From NCBI RefSeq assembly GCF_014656295.1, contig NZ_BNCD01000001.1:496001-560000 (forward strand): 64,000 nt of DNA, in the 5' to 3' direction. The position numbers and the translations under genes were made by a program. The notes under the pieces were generated by a model that saw only the letters and a list, made by a program, of their open reading frames with translations, was not told the origin of the DNA and searched no databases. This DNA comes from Streptomyces sulfonofaciens. GTDB taxonomy: Bacteria; Actinomycetota; Actinomycetes; Streptomycetales; Streptomycetaceae. How positions within the stretch are numbered: the stretch's first letter is position 1; each line of letters starts with the position of its first letter. Below, piece by piece: positions 32,676-41,830 of the stretch.

Positions 32676-32867
32676 ATGTACGGCTGGATCTGGCGGCATC
32701 TGCCGGGCAACACATGGGTGAAGGCGCTGATCTCGTTCGTCCTGGTGCTGGCCGTGGTGTACGTCCTCTTCCAGTACGTCTTCCCCTGGGCCGAGCCCCT
32801 CCTCCCCTTCAACGACGTCACGGTCAACGGCAGTGCGCCGTGGCCGGGATCGGTGGCCGCCCGATGA
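32676..32867 (+). CDS. Small single-pass membrane protein
   Basis: 63 aa: MYGWIWRHLPGNTWVKALIS, then a transmembrane helix (FVLVLAVVYVLFQYVFPW) and EPLLPFNDVTVNG. It is conserved in Streptomyces between the DUF881 and amidotransferase genes and overlaps the latter by ATGA, implying coupled translation. AGGGAC precedes the ATG. Function unknown. Confidence 0.85.
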   Translation: MYGWIWRHLPGNTWVKALISFVLVLAVVYVLFQYVFPWAEPLLPFNDVTVNGSAPWPGSVAAR

Positions 32868-33613
32868 CCAGCCAGAGCTGTCCGCCCGCCGGCCCGGTCG
32901 CGCCCACCGGGGCCCGTGCGGCCGTCCGTTCCACCGCCGTCCCTCCTGGTACCCCCCGCCCCGCGCGTGTGCTCGTCGTCGACAACTACGACAGCTTCGT
33001 CTTCAACCTCGTGCAGTACCTCTACCAGCTCGGCGCCGAGTGCGAGGTGCTCAGGAACGACGCCGTCTCCCCGGAGTACGTCCGGCGGCGCGCGGCGGAC
33101 GGCGGCGGCTTCGACGGCGTCCTGCTGTCCCCGGGCCCGGGCACCCCCGAGGAGGCCGGCGTCTGCGTCGACATGGTGCACCGCTGCGCGGAAACCGGAG
33201 TCCCGGTCTTCGGCGTCTGTCTCGGCATGCAGTCGATGACGGTGGCGTACGGGGGCGTGGTCGACCGCGCCCCGGAGCTGCTGCACGGCAAGACCTCGCC
33301 CGTGGAGCACGACGGACGCGGCGTCTTCGCCGGCCTTCCCTCGCCCTTCACCGCGACCCGCTACCACTCCCTCGCCGCCGAGCCGGCCGCCGTCCCCGCC
33401 GAGTTGGAGGTCACCGCCCGCACGCGCGACGGCATCATCATGGGCATCCGCCACCGTGACCTGCCCGTGGAAGGCGTGCAGTTCCACCCGGAGTCCGTGC
33501 TCACCGAGCACGGCCACCTGATGCTGGCCAACTGGCTGGCGCAGTGCGGGGATGAAGGGGCGGTGCAGCGGTCCGCGGGCCTCGCGCCCGTGGTGGGCAG
33601 GGCCTCGGCGTGA
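32864..33613 (+). CDS. Class I glutamine amidotransferase, anthranilate/aminodeoxychorismate synthase component II
   Basis: 249 aa. About 33 low-complexity residues precede the domain, which begins RVLVVDNYDSFVFNLVQYLY. The catalytic triad is visible: Cys in VFGVCLGMQSMTVAYGG and His/Glu in GVQFHPESVLTEHGH; LSPGPGTPEEAG is the oxyanion region. It supplies ammonia to a chorismate-using partner for folate or tryptophan. No component I gene lies in the window, so TrpG and PabA cannot be told apart. The stop overlaps the sortase start by GTGA. Confidence 0.9.
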   Translation: MTSQSCPPAGPVAPTGARAAVRSTAVPPGTPRPARVLVVDNYDSFVFNLVQYLYQLGAECEVLRNDAVSPEYVRRRAADGGGFDGVLLSPGPGTPEEAGVCVDMVHRCAETGVPVFGVCLGMQSMTVAYGGVVDRAPELLHGKTSPVEHDGRGVFAGLPSPFTATRYHSLAAEPAAVPAELEVTARTRDGIIMGIRHRDLPVEGVQFHPESVLTEHGHLMLANWLAQCGDEGAVQRSAGLAPVVGRASA

Positions 33614-35481
33614 CCGCACTGCGCCCCGAGCGCGAAGGAGCCCCGTACGGCGAGTACGACGCGCAGGACGCGTACGCCCCCGGGAAGCCGTCCGCCTTCG
33701 GAGACGCACTCCTTCCGGACGCCGCCGTCTTCGGGGCCGGCTCCTACGGTGACGCCGCCCGGTTCGAGGCGGGCACCTACGGGGACGCCGCGGCCTTCGA
33801 GGCGGCCGTGGAGCAGCTCGCCGACCCGTTGAACGACCCGCTGCCCGGCTCCACCGCCCAGGACGCGTCGCCGGGCCCGCACAGCACGTACGGGCACCCC
33901 GGCCGGCGCCCCCCGCTGCCCGAGCCGCCGCCGGGCCGCTACCCGGCCTCCTACGACCCGCCGCAGGGCAGGCACTCCGCCGCGCCGCAGGACCCCTCTT
34001 CGGGCCGCCCCCCCGCGGTCGGCGACCCGTTGGCCGGGCCTTCGCCCGCGACGCAGGGGCAGCCGTCCGCGCCGTACGCGTTCGGGTACGCCCCCCTTGC
34101 GGGTGAACCCGCCGCCGCGTCGCCGCATCACTCCTCCGAGTGGTTTCGCAGCGAGCCCGTCGAGCGGCAGCCCTCCGAGGAGAGACAGCCCCCCGGGGAA
34201 CCCCGTCCGCAACCGCGCCGCTCGCACCGCAAGCCGCCCCCGGAGGCACCCCAGGACGTCACCCAGACCCTCGTGCAGCCCCTCTACGACCCGGCCGCGC
34301 AGGACGCGCCCGACACCGCACCGGGGCCGCCGCGCAGGCCCGGCTCCGGGCACGCGGCCGGAGCGGGCACGCGACGCCGCCCGAACCGCGGCGCGGCTCC
34401 CCGCACCGACCACGGCGCGGGCGCGGACACCGACCGGGAGACCGGCACAGGCGCACAGGAGGCGGCACCGGCCGCCGGGTCAGCGGGCTCGGACGCGGCA
34501 GGGTCGGCCCTGGGCGCGGCCGTGACCGCGTCAGCCGCGGCCGGGGGCCGGGCCGCGCGGCGGCGGGCCGCCAAGCAGCGCAGTGGCGGTGGCGGCGGTG
34601 GCGGACGCCGCCGTGCCGGTGGCCGGCACGACAGCAGGACCGCGGGCCGCGGCGGGCACCGGGCCCGCGGGCACCGGGCCCGCGGGCACCGCGCCGGCGA
34701 CGAGCCCTGGGAGCAGGAGCAGGAGCAGGAGCAGGAGACCGGGAGCGCCGGGGAGTCCGCCCCGCTGACCCGGATGGAGGCGCGCCGCGCGGCCCGTGCG
34801 GCCAGACCGAGCGCCTCGGTGGTCGCGAGCCGGGTGATCGGCGAACTCTTCATCAGCATCGGTGTGATGATGCTGCTCTTCGTCACCTACCAGCTCTGGT
34901 GGACGAACGTCCGCGCGCACGAGGAGGCGGACGGTGCGGCGCACAGCCTCCAGGACGACTGGGCGAACGGCAAGGGCAAGCCGGGTGTCTTCGCGCCGGG
35001 CCAGGGCTTCGCCATCATGCACATCCCCAAGTTGGACGTCGTCGTGCCGATCGCCGAGGGCACCGACAAGCACCGGGTCCTCGACCGCGGCATGGTCGGC
35101 CACTACGGCGGTCCGAACGACATCCAGACGGCGATGCCCGACGCCAAGACGGGCAACTTCGCGGTGGCCGGCCACCGCAACACCCATGGCGAGCCGTTCC
35201 GTTACATCAACCGCCTCACGCGCGGCGACGTGATCGTGGTCGAGACGCAGGACACCTACTACGTCTACAAGGTGACCAGCATGCTGCCGCAGACCCCGCC
35301 CAGCAACATAGGCGTCATCGGCCCCGTGCCCCCAGGATCCGGTTTCACCGGGCCCGGGCGGTACATCACCCTGACGACGTGTACGCCTGAATACACCAGT
35401 AAGTACCGTCTGATCGTCTGGGGCAAGATGGTCGAGCAGCGGCCCCGCAGCAAGGGCAAGCCGACGGCCCTCGTCAACTGA
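33610..35481 (+). CDS. Class E sortase with long disordered N-terminal extension
   Basis: 623 aa. Residues 1-395 are Pro/Ala/Gly/Arg-rich with repeats (GAGSYGDAARFEAGTYGDAA; HRARGHRARGHRAG; EQEQEQEQE) and lie on the cytoplasmic side. One transmembrane helix (about 410-430, IGELFISIGVMMLLFVTYQL) precedes the sortase domain. Catalytic residues: His in VAGHRNTHG, Cys in TLTTCTPEYTS and Arg in KYRLIVWG. Class E sortases anchor LAXTG-type surface proteins such as chaplins to peptidoglycan. The extension is unusual; ordinary relatives are 220-350 aa. Confidence 0.92.
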   Translation: MTALRPEREGAPYGEYDAQDAYAPGKPSAFGDALLPDAAVFGAGSYGDAARFEAGTYGDAAAFEAAVEQLADPLNDPLPGSTAQDASPGPHSTYGHPGRRPPLPEPPPGRYPASYDPPQGRHSAAPQDPSSGRPPAVGDPLAGPSPATQGQPSAPYAFGYAPLAGEPAAASPHHSSEWFRSEPVERQPSEERQPPGEPRPQPRRSHRKPPPEAPQDVTQTLVQPLYDPAAQDAPDTAPGPPRRPGSGHAAGAGTRRRPNRGAAPRTDHGAGADTDRETGTGAQEAAPAAGSAGSDAAGSALGAAVTASAAAGGRAARRRAAKQRSGGGGGGGRRRAGGRHDSRTAGRGGHRARGHRARGHRAGDEPWEQEQEQEQETGSAGESAPLTRMEARRAARAARPSASVVASRVIGELFISIGVMMLLFVTYQLWWTNVRAHEEADGAAHSLQDDWANGKGKPGVFAPGQGFAIMHIPKLDVVVPIAEGTDKHRVLDRGMVGHYGGPNDIQTAMPDAKTGNFAVAGHRNTHGEPFRYINRLTRGDVIVVETQDTYYVYKVTSMLPQTPPSNIGVIGPVPPGSGFTGPGRYITLTTCTPEYTSKYRLIVWGKMVEQRPRSKGKPTALVN

Positions 35482-35612
35482 GCGCACGCGCCCTGACCAA
35501 CGGCCGTCCGGACGAGGCAGACTGACACGGACAACACCGGCTGAACGCGCCGGGGGCCGGGCAGCTCCGACAGCCGTGGGCCCGGCGGGACGGACAGAAC
35601 AGGGCAGATGCA

Positions 35613-36347
35613 GTGGTAGCGACGACCGACCCCGACGACAGGACCGAAGCGTCCTCGCCGCCGCCACCCGTCCGGCGGCCGCGCCACCGGATCGCCTTCG
35701 CGGTGAGCGTGTTCGGAGAGCTGCTGATCACCGTGGGGTTGGTGCTCGGCCTCTTCGTCGCCTACTCCCTGTGGTGGACGAACGTCACCGCGGACCGCGA
35801 GGCGAACCGCCAGAGCGACCAGGTGCGCCACCACTGGGCCGACCCGGGCCCCGGCGCGCTCGACACCAAGGACGGCATCGGCTTCCTGCACGTGCCCGCC
35901 ATGCACAACGGCGAGGTGCTGGTGAAGAAGGGCACGTCGGCCGCGGTGCTGAACGACGGCGTCGCCGGCTACTACACGCATCCGGTCAAGTCGGCGCTGC
36001 CCGGCGACCCCGAGGGCAATGTCACGCTGGCGGCGCACCGGGACGGGCACGGCGCGAAGTTCCACAACATCGACAGGATGAGGAAGGGCGACGCGATCGT
36101 CCTGGAGACCAAGGACACCTGGTACGTCTACAAGGTCTACGACATCCTCAAGGAGACCTCGAAGTACAACGTGCAGGTGATCGACCAGGTCCCGAAGGAG
36201 TCCGGCAAGAAGAAGCCCGGCCGGTACATCACCCTGACCACCTGTACGCCCGTGTACACCTCCCTGTACCGCTATGTGGTCTGGGGCGAGCTGGAGCGCA
36301 CGCAGAAGGTCGACAGCGACCGGACGCCACCGGTGGAGCTGCGGTAG
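35613..36347 (+). CDS. Class E sortase
   Basis: 244 aa from a GTG at 35613. Short cytoplasmic N-terminus, transmembrane helix at about 28-52 (FGELLITVGLVLGLFVAYSL), WWTN, then the sortase domain with His in LAAHRDGHG, Cys in TLTTCTPVYTS and Arg in LYRYVVWG. Clearly paralogous to the gene 131 bp upstream, and probably the second member of a tandem class E pair as is common in Streptomyces. No LAXTG substrate gene was seen in the window. Confidence 0.93.
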   Translation: MVATTDPDDRTEASSPPPPVRRPRHRIAFAVSVFGELLITVGLVLGLFVAYSLWWTNVTADREANRQSDQVRHHWADPGPGALDTKDGIGFLHVPAMHNGEVLVKKGTSAAVLNDGVAGYYTHPVKSALPGDPEGNVTLAAHRDGHGAKFHNIDRMRKGDAIVLETKDTWYVYKVYDILKETSKYNVQVIDQVPKESGKKKPGRYITLTTCTPVYTSLYRYVVWGELERTQKVDSDRTPPVELR

Positions 36348-36557
36348 CCCGTGCGGTGGCCCGGCACCGCCCCGCGCCCGGCGCACACCCGGCGGGTGCC
36401 GGTCCACCGAGGAGGCGTACGTCCGGTCGGCGCCGGCCCGCTCCCGGGCCGTGTCGGGTGCCGTTCCACGGAGGGGGCGCCCACCCGGCGGGCGCGCCGG
36501 CCCGCTCCCGGGCCGTACGTCCGGCGGGCGCCGGTCCACCGCCAGGGAGGGCTACGG
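36348..36557. repeat. Degenerate repeats downstream of sortase genes
   Basis: GGCGGGTGCCGGTCCACCG, GGGTGCCGTTCCACGGAGG and GGCGGGCGCCGGTCCACCG recur with GGCCCGCTCCCGGGCCGT between them, giving an imperfect 60-70 bp period over about 36390-36545. No gene seen. Confidence 0.55.
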
Positions 36558-36601
36558 AAAACGCATGTGGGCCCGGCCGGAAGCCGGGCCCACATGCGTT
36601 T
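36558..36601. terminator. Strong bidirectional terminator between sortase and pknB
   Basis: AAACGCATGTGGGCCCGGC at 36559-36577 is matched inversely by GCCGGGCCCACATGCGTTT at 36583-36601. The stem is bounded by an A-run on the left and a T-run on the right, so it can end both the rightward sortase operon and the leftward fhaA-pknB operon. Confidence 0.92.
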
Positions 36602-36700
36602 CTCAGGTACCGATCAGAGCGCGGAGCCAGCAGCGGAGCAGGTGCTCCGGAGGCGGGGGTCCCGCGGCTCCCGGGGGCCCGTCGAGGGCCCCCGGTCAGC

Positions 36701-38731
36701 TCAGAAGCCCCGCTGACCCCCGAAGACGTTGCCGCCGGGGCCGCCGTCGTCCCCGCCCGGGCCGCCGGGGCCGCCGGGGCCGCCTCCGCCGCCCACCGTC
36801 TGGAGATCGACCGCCGTACCGGGTGCGACCTGCTGGCCGGCCCCGGGGCTGGAGGTGATGACGAAGGCGTTGTCGTCACCCGGGCCGTTGATCTTGCCGA
36901 CCTGGAGGCCGGCGCCCGCCAGCGCCTGCTTGGCGGCGGCCACGGTCTGCCCGGAGAGATTGGGGACCGCGACCTGCTGGGCGGCCTTGGCCACCTGGAC
37001 GGTCACGGTGGAGCCGGGGTCGACCTGGGTGTTGGGGGCCGGACTGGTCTGGACCACCTTCCCGGGCTCGACGCTGCTGCTCTCGACGTCCTGCCGCTGG
37101 ACCTTGAGGTTGTTGGACTCCAGTTGGGCCTTGGCGTCCTCGAAGGTCTTCCCGGTCACATCGGGGACGGTGACCTGCTTCTTCTCCTTGGCGACGGTCA
37201 GCGTGACCGTGCTGCCCGACTCCCGCTCGGTGCCCGGGTCGGGATTCTGGGAGAGCACCTGGTCGACCGGCTGCGTGGACTCCTTGAATTTGACCTCGAC
37301 GTCGAACTTCTTGTCGGACAGCTCCGACCTGGCGTCGTCGAGCGAGTCACCGATGACGTTGGGCACCGCGACCTTCGGGGCGCCCGTCGACATCACGACC
37401 GAGACCGTGCTGTTCTTGGCGATCTTCCCGCCGGGCTCGGGCTCCTGGGTGCAGACATGGCCCCGGGGCTGGTCCTTGCACTCCTTGTTGCCGGAGACCG
37501 AGACCTTGAGGTCGACATTGGCCGCCTTGGCCTTGGCGCCGGACAGGGTCTCGCCCACCAGCGTGGGCACGGGCACCTGGGCGTCGCCCTGGCCGCTGTC
37601 GCTGAACGCCCACTTCCCGATCAGGATCGCGCCGACCAGCACCAGCACACCGGCGACGACCAGCAGGACCGTGGACGTGCTCGACTTCTTCTGGCGGCGC
37701 CGGTCTGGCCGCTCCTCGTAGCCGAACCCGCCGTCGTCCGGGTTGACCGGCGGCAGCATCGACGTGCGCTCCCCACCGGGGTCCTGGGGGCGCATCGCCG
37801 TGGTCGGCTGGTCGTCGGGGCCGTAGCCCGCGTAGGCCGCCGCACCCATCGCCGCGGCGGCCGCGACGGGCGCTCCGTCGAGGCATGCCTCGATGTCGGC
37901 GCGCATCTCGTCCGCGGACTGGTAGCGGTAGTTGGGATCCTTTACCAGGGCCTTCAGGACGATTGCGTCCATTTCGGGCGTGATCTCGGGATCGAAGGCG
38001 CTCGGCGGCTGCGCCTCCTCGCGGACGTGCTGGTAGGCCACCGCGACCGGGGAGTCGCCCACGAACGGCGGGCGGACGGTCAGCAGCTCGTACAGCAGGC
38101 AGCCGGTGGAGTACAGGTCGGAGCGGGCGTCGACGGTCTCGCCCTTGGCCTGCTCGGGCGAGAGGTACTGCGCGGTGCCGATCACGGCAGCGGTCTGGGT
38201 CATGGTCATCCCGGCGTCGCCCATGGCGCGGGCGATGCCGAAGTCCATGACCTTGACCTGCCCGGTGCGGGTGAGCATGACGTTCGCGGGCTTGATGTCG
38301 CGGTGCACGATGCCGCTGCGGTGCGAGTACTCCAGCGCCTGGAGGATGCCGATGGTCATCTCCAGGGAACGCTCGGGCAGCAGCTTGCGGCCCGAGTGCA
38401 GCAGCTCACGGAGCGTGGAGCCGTCCACGTACTCCATGACGATGTACGGGATCGAGACCCCGGCACCCCCGGTGGCCTGGTCGTAGACCATGTCCTCGCC
38501 GGTGTCGTAGACCGCCACGATCGCGGGGTGGTTGAGCGAGGCGGCCGACTGGGCCTCACGGCGGAACCGGGCCTGGAACGACGGGTCACGGGCGAGGTCG
38601 GCGCGCAGCGTCTTCACCGCCACGGTGCGGCCGAGGCGGGTGTCGTGCGCGAGGTAGACCTCCGCCATGCCACCGCGGCCGAGCACCTGGCCCAGCTCGT
38701 ACCGGCCGCCGAGGCGACGCGGCTCTTCCAT
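36701..38731 (-). CDS. pknB: Ser/Thr protein kinase PknB with four PASTA domains
   Basis: 676 aa. Kinase domain about 10-275: GRGGMAEVYLA, AVKTL, VHRDIKPANVML, DFGIARAMGD, GTAQYLSPEQAKG. Transmembrane helix about 350-375 (TVLLVVAGVLVLVGAILIGK). Four extracellular PASTA repeats follow, starting near VPTLVGETL, VPNVIGDSL, VPDVTGKTF and VPNLSGQTV, which sense peptidoglycan fragments or lipid II. The Gly-rich tail (GGPGGPGG) is peculiar to the C-terminus. It controls growth, division and wall synthesis. Last gene of the fhaA-fhaB-pstP-rodA-pbpA-pknB cluster, 182 bp after pbpA. Confidence 0.96.
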   Translation of the reverse strand: MEEPRRLGGRYELGQVLGRGGMAEVYLAHDTRLGRTVAVKTLRADLARDPSFQARFRREAQSAASLNHPAIVAVYDTGEDMVYDQATGGAGVSIPYIVMEYVDGSTLRELLHSGRKLLPERSLEMTIGILQALEYSHRSGIVHRDIKPANVMLTRTGQVKVMDFGIARAMGDAGMTMTQTAAVIGTAQYLSPEQAKGETVDARSDLYSTGCLLYELLTVRPPFVGDSPVAVAYQHVREEAQPPSAFDPEITPEMDAIVLKALVKDPNYRYQSADEMRADIEACLDGAPVAAAAAMGAAAYAGYGPDDQPTTAMRPQDPGGERTSMLPPVNPDDGGFGYEERPDRRRQKKSSTSTVLLVVAGVLVLVGAILIGKWAFSDSGQGDAQVPVPTLVGETLSGAKAKAANVDLKVSVSGNKECKDQPRGHVCTQEPEPGGKIAKNSTVSVVMSTGAPKVAVPNVIGDSLDDARSELSDKKFDVEVKFKESTQPVDQVLSQNPDPGTERESGSTVTLTVAKEKKQVTVPDVTGKTFEDAKAQLESNNLKVQRQDVESSSVEPGKVVQTSPAPNTQVDPGSTVTVQVAKAAQQVAVPNLSGQTVAAAKQALAGAGLQVGKINGPGDDNAFVITSSPGAGQQVAPGTAVDLQTVGGGGGPGGPGGPGGDDGGPGGNVFGGQRGF

Positions 38732-38913
38732 AGCTACCTACCAGCCCTCTCCGTCGGTCCCGACCGCACCCGATGTGTGGTCCGGCGGTGTGCTGTCCGG
38801 GCTACCGTACCCGGCTCACCTTCCTTGCCACGGCCCTCCCGGCCACCCGATACCGGACCGGTACCGCATCGTGCACCGATGTGAAGGGGACGTGATCAGG
38901 GTCACGTCCGGGC

Positions 38914-40380
38914 TCAGTGCTTGCTGTTGATGACCGCCTGCATCACGTTCTTCGCGATCGGTGCGGCCAGACCACCACCCGAGATGTCGTCCCGGTTGGC
39001 AGCGCCGTCCTCGACCACGACCGCGACGGCGACGGGCGAGCCCGAGTCCGTCTTGGCGTACGAGATGAACCAGGCGTACGGCGTGCCCTCGTTGTTGATG
39101 CCGTGCTGCGCGGTACCGGTCTTGCCGCCGACCGTGACGCCCGGGATCTTGGCGGTGTAGCCGGTGCCCGAGTTGATGACGGTCTGCATCATCGACTGGA
39201 GCTTCTGGGCGTTCTCCGGCGAGAGCGGCTGGCTGAGCTTCTTCGGCGTGTGCTTCTCGATGGTGTCCAGGTTGGGCGCCTGGAGCTCGTCCACCATGTA
39301 CGGCTCCATGAGGGTGCCGTCATTGGCGACCGCAGAGGCGACCATGGCCATCTGGAGCGGGGTGGCCGCGGTGTCGTACTGGCCGATCGCGGACAGCGCC
39401 GTCTGCGACGGGTTCATGTTCTTGTCGAAGTTGGACGCGTTCGAGCGCACCGGGGTGAACTGCTCGGAGTTGAATCCGAAGGACTCCGCCGTCTTGAGCA
39501 TCTTGTCCTCGCCGAGATCGGAGCCGATCTTGCCGAAGACGGTGTTGCAGGACACTTCGAGTGCCTGGCGCAGGCTCGCGTCCTTGCAGGGGAGCGGGCC
39601 CTCGTTCGGCAGCACCGTGGTGGTGCCGGGCATCGTCCACGGCAGCGGCGACTTGGTCTTGGCGTCGATGTCCTCGTACAGGCCGTTCTGGAGGGCGGCG
39701 GCGGCCGTGACGACCTTGAAGGTGGAGCCCGGCGGGTAGGTCTGGCGCAGTGCGCGGTTGAGCAGCGGCTCGTCCGGGTCCTGCTTCTTCTGGAGCTTCA
39801 CCCAGGCCTTCTCGTCCTTGGTGGAGTTCCCCGCGAAGGTGGACGGGTCGTACGAGGGCGTGGAGGCCAGTGCCAGGATCGCGCCGGTGGACGGGTCGAG
39901 CGCGGCCACCGCGCCCTTCCTCTTGCCGAGCCCCGTGAAGGCGGCCTTCTGCGCGTCGGGGTTGAGGGTGGTCACGACGCGGCCGCCCTCCTCCTTCTTG
40001 CCGGTGATCATGTCCAGCGTGCGGTTGAAGAAGAGCCGGTCGTCGTTGCCGGTGAGGATGCCGTCGTCCAGGTTCTCCAACTGCGTGGCGCCGAAGGCCT
40101 GCGAGGCGTACCCGGTGACCGGTGCCCACATCGGCCCGTTCTTGTAGGTGCGCTTGTACGCGAAGTCGCTGCCGGGGGTCGTCACCGAGCCGGTGACGTC
40201 CTTTCCGCCGACGATGATGTTGCCGCGCGGGTGGGCGTACCGCTCGATGGAGACGCGGCGGTTCATGTCGTTCGACTGGAGGGACGACGCCTGCACGTAC
40301 TGGATCCAGTTGTCGCGGGCGAGGAGGGCGAGGACGAGGAGCGCGCAGAAGATCGCGATCCGGCGCAGGGGCTTGTTCAC
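38914..40380 (-). CDS. pbpA: Class B penicillin-binding protein (PbpA)
   Basis: 488 aa transpeptidase that cross-links peptidoglycan outside the membrane. It starts VNKPLRRIAIFCALLVLALL at a GTG overlapping the rodA stop. One N-terminal helix, a dimerisation domain, then the penicillin-binding domain with the active-site serine in PPGSTFKVV, SCN in LEVSCNTVFG and KTG in TVGGKTGTAQ. Pairs with the SEDS protein encoded immediately upstream. Confidence 0.95.
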   Translation of the reverse strand: MNKPLRRIAIFCALLVLALLARDNWIQYVQASSLQSNDMNRRVSIERYAHPRGNIIVGGKDVTGSVTTPGSDFAYKRTYKNGPMWAPVTGYASQAFGATQLENLDDGILTGNDDRLFFNRTLDMITGKKEEGGRVVTTLNPDAQKAAFTGLGKRKGAVAALDPSTGAILALASTPSYDPSTFAGNSTKDEKAWVKLQKKQDPDEPLLNRALRQTYPPGSTFKVVTAAAALQNGLYEDIDAKTKSPLPWTMPGTTTVLPNEGPLPCKDASLRQALEVSCNTVFGKIGSDLGEDKMLKTAESFGFNSEQFTPVRSNASNFDKNMNPSQTALSAIGQYDTAATPLQMAMVASAVANDGTLMEPYMVDELQAPNLDTIEKHTPKKLSQPLSPENAQKLQSMMQTVINSGTGYTAKIPGVTVGGKTGTAQHGINNEGTPYAWFISYAKTDSGSPVAVAVVVEDGAANRDDISGGGLAAPIAKNVMQAVINSKH

Positions 40381-41807
40381 GGTCGGACCACCTGGGTCAT
40401 CTCGGCGTCGGGGTTGGTGGCGGGGGTCGGGGCGGGCCGGCGGGCCGTGTCGCTGATGCGGATCAGGATGCCGATCAGGGCCCAGTTGGCGATCACGGAG
40501 GAACCGCCGTAGGCGACGAAGGGCATCGTCATGCCGCTGAGCGGGATGAGTCCCATCACACCGCCGCCGACCACGAACACCTGGATCGCGAAGGCGCTGG
40601 ACAGGCCCACCGCGAGCAGTTTGCCGAACGGGTCGCGGGCGGCGAGGGCGGTGCGGATGCCGCGCTCCACGATCAGCCCGTAGATCAGCAGGACCGCCAT
40701 CACCCCGGCGAGGCCCAGTTCCTCGCCGAAGGTGGCGAAGATGAAGTCCGAGTTGGCCGCGAAGCCGATCAGGTCCGAGTTGCCCTGGCCGAGGCCCGTG
40801 CCGAGCACACCGCCCGAGCCGAACGCCATCAGGGACTGCGCGACCTGGTCGCTGCCGGTCTGTGCGATCACCTTGTCCGAGAACGGGTGCAGCCAGGCCG
40901 CCACACGCGACTGCACGTGCGGCTCGAACGAGGCCACGCCGACCGCGCCGACCGCCGACATCAGCAGACCGAAGACGATCCAACTGGTCCGCTCGGTGGC
41001 GACGTACAGCACGACGACGAACATTCCGAAGAACAGCAGCGAGGTGCCGAGGTCGGTCTCGAAGACGAGGATGAGCAGGCTCATCGCCCACACGGTGATG
41101 ATCGGCCCGAGGTCGCGGCCGCGCGGCAGGTACAGGCCCATGAAGCGGCGGCTGGCCAGCGCCAGCGCGTCCCGCTTCACCATGAGGTAGCCGGAGAAGA
41201 AGATCGCGATGATGATCTTCGCGAACTCACCGGGCTGGATGGTGAAGCCGCCGATGCTGATCCAGATCTTGGCGCCGTTGACCGCCGGGAAGAACACCGG
41301 CGCGACCAGCAGGACCAGCGCCACGACCATGGAGATGTACGTGTAGCGCTGCAGGATGCGGTGGTCCTTGAGGACGATCAGGATGACCGCGAAGAACGCG
41401 ATGCCCAGCGCGGAGTACATCAGTTGCTTGGGCGCGTCCGGGCTGAAGGCGCCGAAGAGGTCCTCGGCGCGCTGCTGGAGCCTCGGCGACTGGTCGAGCC
41501 GCCAGATGACCACCAGGCCGAGGCCGTTCATCAGGGTCGCAAGCGGCAGCAGCAGCGGGTCCGCGTAGGGCGCGAACTTGCGCACCACGAGGTGGCCGAC
41601 GCCGGCCAGCAGCCCGAGGCCCAGGCCGTAGCTGAGCAGGCCCGGTGGGACGGAGTCGTTGATGGCGAGGCCCACGTTGGCGTAGGCGAAGACCGGGATG
41701 ACGACCGCGAACACCAGCAGCGCGAGCTCGGTGTTGCGCCGGCTCGGCGTGCCGATCGACCCGATGGTCGAGGTATGGGCGGTATGCGTCGTATGCGTAC
41801 TGCTCAT
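40377..41807 (-). CDS. rodA: SEDS glycosyltransferase, FtsW/RodA/SpoVE family
   Basis: 476 aa with about ten transmembrane helices; polymerises lipid II into glycan strands together with the class B PBP. Signature segments: FETDLGTSLLFFGMFVVVLY containing the family Asp, GTGLGQG and GMTMPFVAYGGSSVIANWAL. N-terminal His/Thr repeat HTTHTAHTS. Called RodA from its place in the pknB operon; FtsW proper is normally in the dcw cluster. Confidence 0.93.
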   Translation of the reverse strand: MSSTHTTHTAHTSTIGSIGTPSRRNTELALLVFAVVIPVFAYANVGLAINDSVPPGLLSYGLGLGLLAGVGHLVVRKFAPYADPLLLPLATLMNGLGLVVIWRLDQSPRLQQRAEDLFGAFSPDAPKQLMYSALGIAFFAVILIVLKDHRILQRYTYISMVVALVLLVAPVFFPAVNGAKIWISIGGFTIQPGEFAKIIIAIFFSGYLMVKRDALALASRRFMGLYLPRGRDLGPIITVWAMSLLILVFETDLGTSLLFFGMFVVVLYVATERTSWIVFGLLMSAVGAVGVASFEPHVQSRVAAWLHPFSDKVIAQTGSDQVAQSLMAFGSGGVLGTGLGQGNSDLIGFAANSDFIFATFGEELGLAGVMAVLLIYGLIVERGIRTALAARDPFGKLLAVGLSSAFAIQVFVVGGGVMGLIPLSGMTMPFVAYGGSSVIANWALIGILIRISDTARRPAPTPATNPDAEMTQVVRP

Positions 41808-41830
41808 GGTGTGACAGGGCCCCTCACGGC

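Noticed and set aside
35576..38884. 1102-aa plus-strand frame over the second sortase and pknB
   Set aside because: The sortase is in another frame and PknB is on the minus strand with complete kinase and PASTA motifs.
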